Part shown: positions 8,585-16,266 of the stretch, piece after piece
Layout of the letters: each line of letters opens with the position of its first letter
Numbering within the stretch: the first letter of the stretch is position 1
NCBI RefSeq assembly: GCF_000407505.1
Contig: NZ_ASWE01000003.1
Span: forward strand, 62,001 to 126,000
Source: Enterococcus phoeniculicola ATCC BAA-412
GTDB taxonomy: Bacteria; Bacillota; Bacilli; Lactobacillales; Enterococcaceae
Length of the DNA: 64,000 nt
Direction: 5' to 3'
The notes under the pieces: generated by a model
Told to the model about the DNA's origin: nothing
Seen by the model: the letters and a program-made list of their open reading frames with translations, nothing else
The model's database searches: none
Program-made: the position numbers and the translations under genes

Positions 8585-8872
8585 TTATAATCTGATTTTC
8601 TTTTCAATTTCGTCATACATTTCATCTGTCCCGATTCCTGTTAATAAAGGAAGACCCATAATCACCTTGTCTTTTATTGAATCTGGGACAACGGTCGTGC
8701 TGACAACAATATCGTAGTTATCAATTTTATTCATTTCGTCGGCTACCTTTGATTGGTAAAGTTTTACTTGATCGGTTAATCCTTTTTCCTTTAACCACTC
8801 CTTCACCTTATTTGTAACAACGGTTGAAGTAGCGACACCTGTCCCACACATAATTAATAATTTTTTCATCAT
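8585..8872 (-). CDS. PTS IIB component, galactitol family
   Basis: 95 residues. The phosphocysteine loop is LLIMCGTGVATSTVV near the N-terminus (Cys9 if the first Met is used). The length and loop match GatB-type IIB. AGGAGG precedes two adjacent ATG codons, so the start could be one codon later. It receives phosphate from the IIA encoded upstream and passes it to substrate bound to IIC. Order in the operon is regulator, IIA, IIC, IIB, aldolase. Confidence 0.85.
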   Translation of the reverse strand: MMKKLLIMCGTGVATSTVVTNKVKEWLKEKGLTDQVKLYQSKVADEMNKIDNYDIVVSTTVVPDSIKDKVIMGLPLLTGIGTDEMYDEIEKKIRL

Positions 8873-8881
8873 GAATACCTC

Positions 8882-10219
8882 CTATTTACTTGTTTGTTTT
8901 TTTGGTAATACTTTATTAACATAAATGAGACCAAAGACGACAACGGCAGCGATGATTGCAAGTCCGCCCCAGCTTAGCAATTTCGTAAGACCTACATATA
9001 GCCAAGTTGTCCAAAGTCCGCCTTCTGCTAGTGCAGTAATGGTTGAGTTTCCTTGTAAATCAAAGTTCGCTGATTTTGCTGCGGTAGTTACTAGCGGTGC
9101 TACCCACGAAGTAATATAAAGAATGCTCGTCATATAAATAGATCCCGCAATAACCGTTCGGATAATATTTCCTCCAAATACAGCGGCCATTAGACAGACA
9201 AGAAAAGGAATTGTTGCTAAATCACCAAAAGGTAATGTAGTGTTCCCAGGTAAAATGACTGCTAATAAAATGGTAATAGGCACCAATAGTAAGGAAGAAG
9301 AAAGAACGGCAGGATGTCCTACAGATAAAGCCGCGTCCATTCCAATATAAAGCTCTCTTCCAGGAAAACGCTTTTTGACAAAATCATTTGCTGATTCAGA
9401 GATAGGCGTAAGACCTTCCATTAACAAAGCGACCATTTTTGGCATAATCACCATAACTGCGCCTGTTTTAACTGCTAATTGTCCAACTCCAGCTACGTCA
9501 TATCCAGCTAAAACTCCGATGACTAGCCCAATCATAAACCCCATGACTGTTGAATCACCGAATACACCAAATTTCTTTTGAATTGTTTCAGGATCTGCTT
9601 TCCAATTTTTCAAGCCTGGAATTCGATCAAACAACCAATTCATCGGTAGAGCAAAAACAAATCCGGGAGCAGCTGTTCCATGTGGGAAGGTAATATTTGG
9701 GAATCCGTAAAACTTATTAATTACAGGGCCTAAAATATCTCCCATCAAAAGAATCATCATTAGGTAGATAACGGTTGCCGCAATCCCCATTGCAAAATCA
9801 CCAGTTAATGCATAAACTAATGATGAAATGAACGCTGCATGCCAGATATTCCAAATATCGACATTTAATGTTTTGGTTAACCCTAAAATAATCAGGACAA
9901 TATTTAAGACTACCCCGATTGGAATCGCCAAGCTTCCAAGAATTGTTCCATAAGAGATAGCTGCAGCAGCAGGCCAGCCTACATCAATCGTGGTTAAATT
10001 CAAACCAAAACGCTCGACCATTTGTTGTGCTGCAGGTCCTAAGCTGTTACTCAGTAAATCAATCACTAAGTTTAGACCAACGAAACCAACACCAACAGTT
10101 AATGCTGAGGTAAAGGCTTTTCCTGGCTTTGTTCCTAGAACCATCCCAAAAATGAAAATTAAGATTGGCAGAACGACGATTGACCCTAAGTCAACAAACC
10201 ATTGTAATGCGTTTAACAT
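8882..10219 (-). CDS. PTS IIC component, galactitol family
   Basis: 445 residues, mostly hydrophobic. I chose the ATG eight bases after AAGGAGG (MLNALQWF); an earlier in-frame ATG nine codons upstream overlaps the IIA gene and lacks such a site. Conserved GatC-type segments include FPHGTAAPGFVF near residue 180 and the loop with MEGLTPISESANDFVKKRF near 270. It forms the membrane channel that binds and translocates the sugar. The substrate is not clear: the neighbouring enzymes suggest a polyol or short sugar other than galactitol. Confidence 0.85.
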   Translation of the reverse strand: MLNALQWFVDLGSIVVLPILIFIFGMVLGTKPGKAFTSALTVGVGFVGLNLVIDLLSNSLGPAAQQMVERFGLNLTTIDVGWPAAAAISYGTILGSLAIPIGVVLNIVLIILGLTKTLNVDIWNIWHAAFISSLVYALTGDFAMGIAATVIYLMMILLMGDILGPVINKFYGFPNITFPHGTAAPGFVFALPMNWLFDRIPGLKNWKADPETIQKKFGVFGDSTVMGFMIGLVIGVLAGYDVAGVGQLAVKTGAVMVIMPKMVALLMEGLTPISESANDFVKKRFPGRELYIGMDAALSVGHPAVLSSSLLLVPITILLAVILPGNTTLPFGDLATIPFLVCLMAAVFGGNIIRTVIAGSIYMTSILYITSWVAPLVTTAAKSANFDLQGNSTITALAEGGLWTTWLYVGLTKLLSWGGLAIIAAVVVFGLIYVNKVLPKKQTSK

Positions 10220-10232
10220 AATTTTTTCCTCC

Positions 10233-10688
10233 TTAACGTAATCCATAGTTTTTTATAATTGCTAAGTATTCCTCCACTGTATTTACCGTCAGTAACGACT
10301 CTAAAACGCCGGGCATTTGAAACATCTCAATGAGACTTTGTAACATTTCCAGTTGCTCGTGAGGTTCTTTTAAGGCAAGCATAAATAAAAGTGATACCTT
10401 TATCTCTTTATCATTTGTCCCCATTTCAATAAAAGAAAGAGGGTTTTCAAGTGACATAAACGCAATTTGCGAGTTGGTTACATACTGGCTGTCTGTGTGC
10501 GGAATAGCGACACCGATGTCATTAATTTTTAACCCTGTTGGGAAAGTTTTTTCTCGTTGTACAATATTTTTATAAAAATCATCCGTAACACAATGATTTT
10601 TAAGTAGCTCATTGGATAGTAGTTCAAAGGCCTCCTCTGTTGTTTTTGGGGTCTTTTTTACTAATGCAATCTGATGGTCAAAAAACAT
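10233..10688 (-). CDS. PTS IIA component, fructose/mannitol type
   Basis: 151 residues of the PTS_EIIA_2 fold. The phosphorylated histidine is in GVAIPHTDSQYV near residue 65. GGAGG lies eight bases before the ATG, and the gene overlaps the end of the regulator gene by 11 bases, so the two are translated together. It takes phosphate from HPr and gives it to the IIB two genes down. A second IIA-like domain is at the end of the regulator itself. Confidence 0.85.
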   Translation of the reverse strand: MFFDHQIALVKKTPKTTEEAFELLSNELLKNHCVTDDFYKNIVQREKTFPTGLKINDIGVAIPHTDSQYVTNSQIAFMSLENPLSFIEMGTNDKEIKVSLLFMLALKEPHEQLEMLQSLIEMFQMPGVLESLLTVNTVEEYLAIIKNYGLR

Positions 10689-12633
10689 GCCCGTGTCCTC
10701 CTCTTAAAAGTCTGTGATACAATTCTTCTGGGGTTTGACTATTCACAACCCATTGAATTTCTTCTTTTGAATTAAATAAGTCATAAATTGATGCAATCAG
10801 CTCTTTGGCTTCAGTCATATTTTCTTCAGCAATCGCCAGCAATACGATTAATTGAATCTTAGTGTCACCCCAGGAAATGGGCGAGTGTAGAGTAACGAAA
10901 GAAAGTTTTGTTTCTTTTACGGTTTGTGGGTCTGCATGGGGAATGGCGACCCCTGTTTTTAATCCTGTACTACCTAACTCTTCTCGATCAAATAGAGATT
11001 GTTTAAATTCGTTTGTTACCAATCCTTTGTTTAAATAATCATCTGCTAGAAAATTTAATATAGCTTCTTTTGTCAAAAAGTCTTTCTTTATAAAAAGAAA
11101 AGCAGGATCTAAATATTTTTCCAGCAAAGCAGATGATTGATATTTTTTGGAATGGAATTTTTTTTCGTTCTCATTCAGATTTGAAATTTTTGCTGAAATG
11201 GTTGCAATTTCTTCAGTAGTAGGTAATGCAGACACGTATAAAATGGGTGGCTCTACCTCTTCAAGCGGAATAGTTGAGATAATTAAATCAACCATATCAA
11301 GAGAGGTGCTTGTTAGTTTATTTGATTGAATGATTTCTAATACAGTATTTGCTGAGATTGTTTGTTTTATACGATTAAAAATTAATTCTGAAGTAGCTAT
11401 ACCTGAACTGCATACGATTAATATGTGGTTCGTAACATTCACTTTTTCAAAAGCGAGCTGAAAATGAATGGTCAAAAACGAGACTTCATCTTCAGTCAGA
11501 GAAAGCTGAAATTTTTTCTCTAACTCTCCAATTGCATATTTGGTCAGTGTAAACATCGTTGAATACTGTTTTTTTATACTTTTAATCAAAGGATTTTTAA
11601 TCAGCATGTCACTTTTTAATCGATGAATCATTGGAACAATGTGAGAGAGTAAGGCTTGTAACAATAGGTCGTCTTGTGTTAAATCAACTTTTAATAATTT
11701 TGACATCTTTTTAATCAGCTGTTTCGTATAGAGTGTTACATTGGTTTCTTTTTTTTCTGTTGACTGTATATATGGCTCGATACCATGAGCTAACAAGAGA
11801 GAACAAATGTATTGAATATCTGACTCCTGAAGAGAAACAGCTAATTTTTTATAGATGATCTCAGAAAATGAAACAGCGACCATATATAATTTCATCCGTT
11901 TTAACTCGTCAAATACCAAGTTTTCTTGTTTTTCAATATGCTTATCGATAAGCAGACGAGATAAAAAAATTTCCAATGACATTGTTAGTGAATCAATAAA
12001 ATAATGGTTAATTTGCCGACCTATTGCATTGGACATTTCCGAGATAAAGTCTTCTGTTAATTCAACGACTCGAGCATCAAATAATGAAGCGATAGATGCT
12101 CTTTGATTTGTTCCAGTTTCTATCGAATGGTCCAAAAATGATTTGAATAAACTCTGCTGACTAGATTCTCTGGCAGTTAACTGTAAACCAAGGTGTGTTA
12201 TTTTTCCTGTTACCTGTTTTAATTGACAGAAGTCTAAGATTTCATCAACATCTTTTTTGATTGACTGGTAGCTAACAAAAAAGTAGTCAGCGAATTCTTG
12301 ATAATGCATTGGTTTTTTTGAAAACAAGTAGTTAGAAAAAATGAACATCCTTCGATAGTCTGGAGAAAATTCATCGAGTGAGTTTTGATTCTTTACCAAT
12401 AATCGATAGACCTTTTGTTTTTCTAGTTCATCTCCTTCTAATCGAATCCCTTTTCTAGGGAGTCTAATGATGGCTACGCCAGTATCTTTTATCTTCTCTT
12501 CTACATTCGTCAAATCGGTATAAATCGTTTTTTGAGAGACGTATAGCTGTTTTTGAAAAAAAGATGCTGGCTGATAATCCTGCTGTTCGAGCAATAACCT
12601 TAGTAATTGCTTTTCTCTTTTACTTAAAATCAT
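10678..12633 (-). CDS. PRD-domain PTS transcription activator (BglG/MtlR type) with IIB- and IIA-like domains
   Basis: 651 residues. Order: N-terminal helix-turn-helix (LYVSQKTIYTDL near residue 30), two PRD domains about residues 180-400, a GatB/MtlR-like IIB segment beginning HILIVCSSGIATS near 405 (cysteine present), and a C-terminal IIA domain with GVAIPHADPQ near 570. Such proteins activate their PTS operon when substrate is present and are tuned by phosphorylation from HPr and the cognate IIB. It is the first gene of the operon. A palindrome near 12715 lies where an activator should bind and a cre-like site lies just before the start codon. Confidence 0.85.
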   Translation of the reverse strand: MILSKREKQLLRLLLEQQDYQPASFFQKQLYVSQKTIYTDLTNVEEKIKDTGVAIIRLPRKGIRLEGDELEKQKVYRLLVKNQNSLDEFSPDYRRMFIFSNYLFSKKPMHYQEFADYFFVSYQSIKKDVDEILDFCQLKQVTGKITHLGLQLTARESSQQSLFKSFLDHSIETGTNQRASIASLFDARVVELTEDFISEMSNAIGRQINHYFIDSLTMSLEIFLSRLLIDKHIEKQENLVFDELKRMKLYMVAVSFSEIIYKKLAVSLQESDIQYICSLLLAHGIEPYIQSTEKKETNVTLYTKQLIKKMSKLLKVDLTQDDLLLQALLSHIVPMIHRLKSDMLIKNPLIKSIKKQYSTMFTLTKYAIGELEKKFQLSLTEDEVSFLTIHFQLAFEKVNVTNHILIVCSSGIATSELIFNRIKQTISANTVLEIIQSNKLTSTSLDMVDLIISTIPLEEVEPPILYVSALPTTEEIATISAKISNLNENEKKFHSKKYQSSALLEKYLDPAFLFIKKDFLTKEAILNFLADDYLNKGLVTNEFKQSLFDREELGSTGLKTGVAIPHADPQTVKETKLSFVTLHSPISWGDTKIQLIVLLAIAEENMTEAKELIASIYDLFNSKEEIQWVVNSQTPEELYHRLLRGGHGHVF

Positions 12634-12645
12634 GTACCCACCTCC

Positions 12646-12659
12646 GGAAAGCGCTTCCC
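12646..12659. promoter_or_regulatory. Candidate cre (CcpA) site
   Basis: GGAAAGCGCTTCCC lies 13 bases before the regulator start codon, downstream of a TATAAA (12662-12667, minus strand). It keeps the central AAAGCGCTT of cre sites but differs at the ends. Position between promoter and gene fits a CcpA roadblock giving glucose repression. Confidence 0.5.
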
Positions 12660-12706
12660 TATTTATATCTTATTGAAAACCTATTTGTTAGTAAATAACA
12701 TCTAGC

Positions 12707-12724
12707 TACCACATTAATGTGGTA
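12707..12724. promoter_or_regulatory. 18-bp perfect palindrome, probable operator of the PRD activator
   Basis: TACCACATTAATGTGGTA is fully symmetrical. It lies about 40-55 bases upstream of the putative -10 (TATAAA, minus strand), whose -35 is poor, as expected for an activator-dependent promoter. The rest of 12725-13014 shows nothing else I can name apart from the ribosome site of the following pseudogene. Confidence 0.6.
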
Positions 12725-13014
12725 ATTATGAGGGTACTACAAAATTCATTTCGATGGGTTCTTATTTACGTGGCTCTATCATTGTTTTAAGGGTGGCATA
12801 GAATATGAACGATTAGGAAGAGGACAATCGCGCTGTGATTAGAGAAGAATCATGCGGTTCTTTATAAAATCACCTATAAGGCAGAGAATAGAATGGCAGA
12901 CAGTTGTTTATTGAACCTATTTTTAGTTCTGCGTGAAAAAGGAAGGACTCTATCTATATAATTTAAGTATGAATAGAGGGAGCATGCACAAATTATTTTG
13001 ATGGAGGGTAACAG

Positions 13015-13664
13015 ATGAAGGAGAAGGAAAACAAAATTTCTGCAGGCAAAAAGACGTGGGAGAGCTACGATCAATGGGGAAAATACAAAAAAAGAGGAGT
13101 TCTTTAAGGGATATGAGCAAGTAGCAGATGAGGTGAGAAAAAATAATGAATACCTGTTAGAGGCATTCAAGCAATAGTTACTTTCTGAAAATTTGAGTGA
13201 AAAAACGGTTAAAAGATATGTTGGATGAGGTCGGGACAGAAGTGTTCAGCTCCAAGAAATAAGAAGGAATTCACGAAGATTGCTCCTCAAATCTTTGGGA
13301 ATTTCAGCTTATTTTCGAAGGAGTTACTTCTGTTCCCGCCGTTTATTAAGATTTTACGAGAGTGAGATATAGCTTAAATAGTTATGTCTCACTCTCTTGC
13401 TTTATTATCGAATTATCACTTCAGTATCTAGTGAGGCTGACTTAGTGGATTACCTCGGTTATTGGGCAAGCAAGAAAATGGTTTGGACGAGTGTTGATGG
13501 ATTAAGAAAAGCTGCGACAAGCTTAAGACAATTCTATACGTTTTTAGTACAGGCAGGAGAAATTACAGAAGAGCAGTTCAAGCAATTGAAGGAAGAGGGA
13601 TGGAAAAGAGATGGGCGAAAATGAGTTTGAGTTAGAAGCAGATGGGTACTATGACTTGTTTTAA
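13015..13664 (+). pseudogene. Decayed gene for a tyrosine-recombinase-like (SAM-like domain) protein
   Basis: A good ribosome site (GGAGG) precedes ATG at 13015. The reading runs MKEKENKISAGKKTWESYDQ, then needs a frameshift near 13075 to continue EEFFKGYEQVADEV to an in-frame TAG at 13175, beyond which LLSENLSEKTVKRYV continues in the same frame. The dispersed repeat begins at 13227. After it, 13397-13612 encodes VDYLGYWASKKMVW...AATSLRQFYTFLVQAGEI, and one more frameshift near 13610 gives the natural tail GENEFELEADGYYDLF ending at 13664. The NLSEKTVKRYV and FYTFL segments resemble the N-terminal core-binding domain of a small Firmicute recombinase-like family; no catalytic domain is present. 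Clearly non-functional. Confidence 0.7.
13227..13396. repeat. Dispersed intergenic repeat, copy B (full length)
   Basis: Begins GAGGTCGGGACAGAAGTG and ends its first module with ACTTCTGTTCCCGCC, so the two ends are inverted; AAGAAATAAG and CTTATTTTCG also pair. A second hairpin, GAGAGTGAGA...TCTCACTCTC, closes the unit at 13358-13396. It lies inside the decayed recombinase-like gene and is nearly identical to copy C at 57755. Confidence 0.75.
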
Positions 13665-13772
13665 TGATGGAAAAAGGATAGAGGGGAATACCCGAAGTAA
13701 CGAATGATGTTCCTTCGCTCAGTCTACAGTATCTGACTCAAAAAAAGATAAACTATGAGAACCTTACAGTAG

Positions 13773-13820
13773 AGCATAAGAAAGCCAACTGAGTGGTGGG
13801 TCTTCCTATGCTTATTTTTT
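13773..13820 (+). terminator. Hairpin terminator
   Basis: AGCATAAGAAAG pairs imperfectly with CTTCCTATGCT, followed by TTATTTTTTATTTT. It lies after the pseudogene and before the tetR promoter. Confidence 0.6.
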
Positions 13821-13867
13821 ATTTTAAAAACTTATTTCAAGGAAATGAATCCTTTTTTTAATTAGTG

Positions 13868-13927
13868 TTGACTCGGAAACGAAAGCTTGTTATTATAAAT
13901 TTGACCGAAAGAGTATTTTAAGTCAAA
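13868..13927 (+). promoter_or_regulatory. tetR-ABC promoter with candidate operator
   Basis: TTGACT (13868-13873) and TATTAT (13891-13896) are 17 bases apart, a good sigma-A promoter. Just downstream TTTGAC (13900-13905) and GTCAAA (13922-13927) are inverted arms that could bind the TetR protein encoded next. The operator assignment is inference. Confidence 0.55.
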
Positions 13928-13956
13928 AATAAAAATGATCAAAGGGGAATCCGAAA

Positions 13957-14529
13957 ATGGCTTTTTCAGAGGTGGAAAAAAAGAATATTAGAGAGCGATT
14001 GTTGACAAATTGTGAAGAGAGCTGGTCAACCTTCGGCTATAAGAAAACAAGTGTGGATGAGTTATGTCAGAAGGCGGGAATTTCAAAAGGATCATTTTAT
14101 TTATTTTTTGACTCAAAAGAAGATTTGTTTTGTCAGGTGATGATTCGCGTACAAGAGCGGCTGATTGCTATTACGAAAAATTCTTTAGGAGAAAAACCAA
14201 CAAAGTATGACTTAGCCAATACGTTGAAGCTTGTTTTTAGAGAATACAGTAAAGTGCCGTTTATAACAGAAACACAATCACCAGATTTTGTTATGTTTAT
14301 TAATCGTTTGTCTCCAGATAAATTAAAAGAATTAGAAGAGCACGGAAATTATGATATTCAGGATATCATCCGCGAATCAGGATTGGTGTATCGGGTAGAG
14401 GAACAAAAAGGGCTTGCTTCCTTAGCATTAATTTTTCGACCGATAGGTGCTAGTCAACAGCTTCCGTGGGAGTATCTAGATGTGTTTGATTTTGTTTTAG
14501 ATACATTAATAGAAAAAATATTTGAATAA
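13957..14529 (+). CDS. TetR-family transcription regulator
   Basis: 190 residues. The N-terminal helix-turn-helix is classic: TSVDELCQKAGISKGSFYLFF around residues 30-50. The C-terminal ligand domain has no recognisable signature. It is first in an apparent four-gene operon with an ABC ATPase, a permease and a small membrane protein, starting 11 bases before the ATPase gene, so it most likely represses this exporter and is relieved by an exported compound. The promoter and an inverted repeat lie directly upstream. Confidence 0.85.
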   Translation: MAFSEVEKKNIRERLLTNCEESWSTFGYKKTSVDELCQKAGISKGSFYLFFDSKEDLFCQVMIRVQERLIAITKNSLGEKPTKYDLANTLKLVFREYSKVPFITETQSPDFVMFINRLSPDKLKELEEHGNYDIQDIIRESGLVYRVEEQKGLASLALIFRPIGASQQLPWEYLDVFDFVLDTLIEKIFE

Positions 14530-14540
14530 GAGGTGTATCA

Positions 14541-15266
14541 ATGGAAAACGTGATAAAAGCAGAGAATATTAGTAAAGAGTTCAAAGGGAAAACAGTTTTA
14601 AGTAATATTAATTTGACTATTGAAAAAGGAACCATTTATGGGTTACTTGGAGCAAATGGTGCAGGGAAAACCACCTTGATGAAAATGATGTTACAGCTAA
14701 TTAAGCCAACGACCGGTGAAATGACTGTTCTAGGCAGTAAGATACAGTCGGGAGATATGAGTTACCTGACAAAAGTAGGCAGTTTGATTGAAACACCCGT
14801 CTTTTATCCGAATTTGACAGTGAATCAGAATTTGAGTATTCATTGTGAATATTTAGGCGAGGAATATAAAGCTTCCATTCCAGAAATTTTAGATTTAGTT
14901 GGATTAAAAGATATAGAGGATTCTCTGATTAAAGAGCTTTCTTTAGGAATGAAGCAACGGCTTGCAATTGGAAGAGCATTACTTTGTCAACCTGAGTTAC
15001 TTATTTTAGATGAGCCGATTAATGGGATTGATCCAGAAGGAATTGCTGACATCCGAAATCTTTTACTTCATATTAATAAAAAAATGAATGTCACTATGAT
15101 TATAAGTAGTCACATCATTAACGAAATTGAAAAATTAGCTGATACAGTGGGGATTATTAGTGAAGGAGCGCTTTTAGAAGAGTTGGATAAAGAGGTCTTT
15201 CTAGAAGAAGCGTTTGATTTAGAAGCACATTTCATCAAGATTTTACATAAAAGTAAAGCAGCATAA
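14541..15266 (+). CDS. ABC transporter ATP-binding protein (BcrA/lantibiotic-export type)
   Basis: 241 residues. Walker A GANGAGKTT near residue 37, signature LSLGMKQRLAIGRAL near 135 and Walker B LLILDEPINGIDPEG near 155. The PINGIDP variant is typical of the bacitracin/lantibiotic resistance branch. It works with the permease encoded 47 bases downstream. Control is probably by the TetR protein in front. The exported compound is unknown; antimicrobial peptide or lipid-directed drug export is the usual role of the branch. Confidence 0.85.
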   Translation: MENVIKAENISKEFKGKTVLSNINLTIEKGTIYGLLGANGAGKTTLMKMMLQLIKPTTGEMTVLGSKIQSGDMSYLTKVGSLIETPVFYPNLTVNQNLSIHCEYLGEEYKASIPEILDLVGLKDIEDSLIKELSLGMKQRLAIGRALLCQPELLILDEPINGIDPEGIADIRNLLLHINKKMNVTMIISSHIINEIEKLADTVGIISEGALLEELDKEVFLEEAFDLEAHFIKILHKSKAA

Positions 15267-15313
15267 TAAGAGGCTTACAAAATAAAGAGGTCAAAGAAAA
15301 GGGGCAAACGGTT

Positions 15314-16003
15314 ATGGGAATGAAAAAATTAATACATATTGAGATGGAAAAAATGAATATAAAGAAATACGTGCGGTACGCATTATGGGCAAATGTAGTC
15401 ATTGCCTTACTTGTTTTTATGATGACGGGACTAACTCAGCTAGCAGGAGAAGAAATGCCAACTATAGCAACTACAACAGTGATTGATTCATTAGTAAAAT
15501 CAACTTTTCTTGTTTGGGAAGCCGTACTTATTGCGGGGCTGATTATAGAAGAGTATCGAAGTAAGACAATTTTATTATTATTTTCATACCCGGTGGATAG
15601 AAAAAAAGTAATCATTAGCAAGCTTGCAGTAATCACTGGCTTTGTGTTCCTTTCAATGACTGTGTCTCAGATTTTTCAAAATGGTTTGTTTTTCTTTATC
15701 CACCAGCTATTTCCCGTCGTAGAATATAGCTTGTCTATCGCAGATGTTGCAGGAATTACTCTAACGACGATTACTTCTATTTTTCTTGGGCTGCTTCCAA
15801 TGTATGTGGGAATGTTAAACAAATCCACCATTGCTACTGTTGTAAGTTCTATCCTGATTGTTGCATTGACAGTAAGCTCAGGCGGGCAGGATGGTTCAGG
15901 GCTAATCACATTAATCCCTGTGTCGATTGTTTTGGGAATTTTAGGTGCCGGTTGCGCAGGCTGGGCATTAAAAATCATGTTGTCAGAAGATATTGTACTT
16001 TAA
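15314..16003 (+). CDS. ABC-2 type transporter permease
   Basis: 229 residues with about six hydrophobic segments and a basic N-terminus. The layout LIAGLIIEEYRSKTILLLFSYPVDRKKVIISKL near residue 80 is the conserved cytoplasmic loop of ABC-2 permeases partnered with BcrA-type ATPases. Ribosome site AAAGGGGC precedes the ATG. It is followed 20 bases later by a small membrane protein gene in the same operon. Confidence 0.8.
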   Translation: MGMKKLIHIEMEKMNIKKYVRYALWANVVIALLVFMMTGLTQLAGEEMPTIATTTVIDSLVKSTFLVWEAVLIAGLIIEEYRSKTILLLFSYPVDRKKVIISKLAVITGFVFLSMTVSQIFQNGLFFFIHQLFPVVEYSLSIADVAGITLTTITSIFLGLLPMYVGMLNKSTIATVVSSILIVALTVSSGGQDGSGLITLIPVSIVLGILGAGCAGWALKIMLSEDIVL

Positions 16004-16023
16004 ACCATAGGAGGAAAGAAAAA

Positions 16024-16215
16024 ATGAATAAACAAATGATCCCTGAATTAAGTCCAGAGTTGACTCTAATCGGTATTATCTTAAGTATTATTTTTGCACT
16101 AGTTATCATTGGTGTCGGAATTTATTTCAAGAAAAAGGAGAAAAGCTGGTGGTCGCTACCAGTTCTTCTAGGACTCGTGTCAATTATAGTCAACGGTGCT
16201 CGATTATTATTATAG
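16024..16215 (+). CDS. Small two-segment membrane protein of the ABC operon
   Basis: 63 residues from the ATG nine bases after AGGAGG; a longer frame reaching into the permease gene is not needed. Two hydrophobic segments (about 15-36 and 45-62) flank a basic FKKKEKSW loop. I do not recognise a family. Its position as the last gene of the TetR/ABC operon suggests an accessory subunit or an immunity-like protein. Confidence 0.6.
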   Translation: MNKQMIPELSPELTLIGIILSIIFALVIIGVGIYFKKKEKSWWSLPVLLGLVSIIVNGARLLL

Positions 16216-16266
16216 AAAAAAGATTTACTTGCTGCAGACAGAAGTGATTTTCTCTTAATTGAAGCT

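Noticed and set aside
12874-13170. 98-codon minus-strand frame
   Set aside because: Antisense to the pseudogene start, no ribosome site, and no recognisable features.
13397-13624. 75-codon open frame as an intact gene
   Set aside because: No ribosome site; it begins in the closing hairpin of the repeat and continues the broken upstream protein, so it is the 3' part of the pseudogene.
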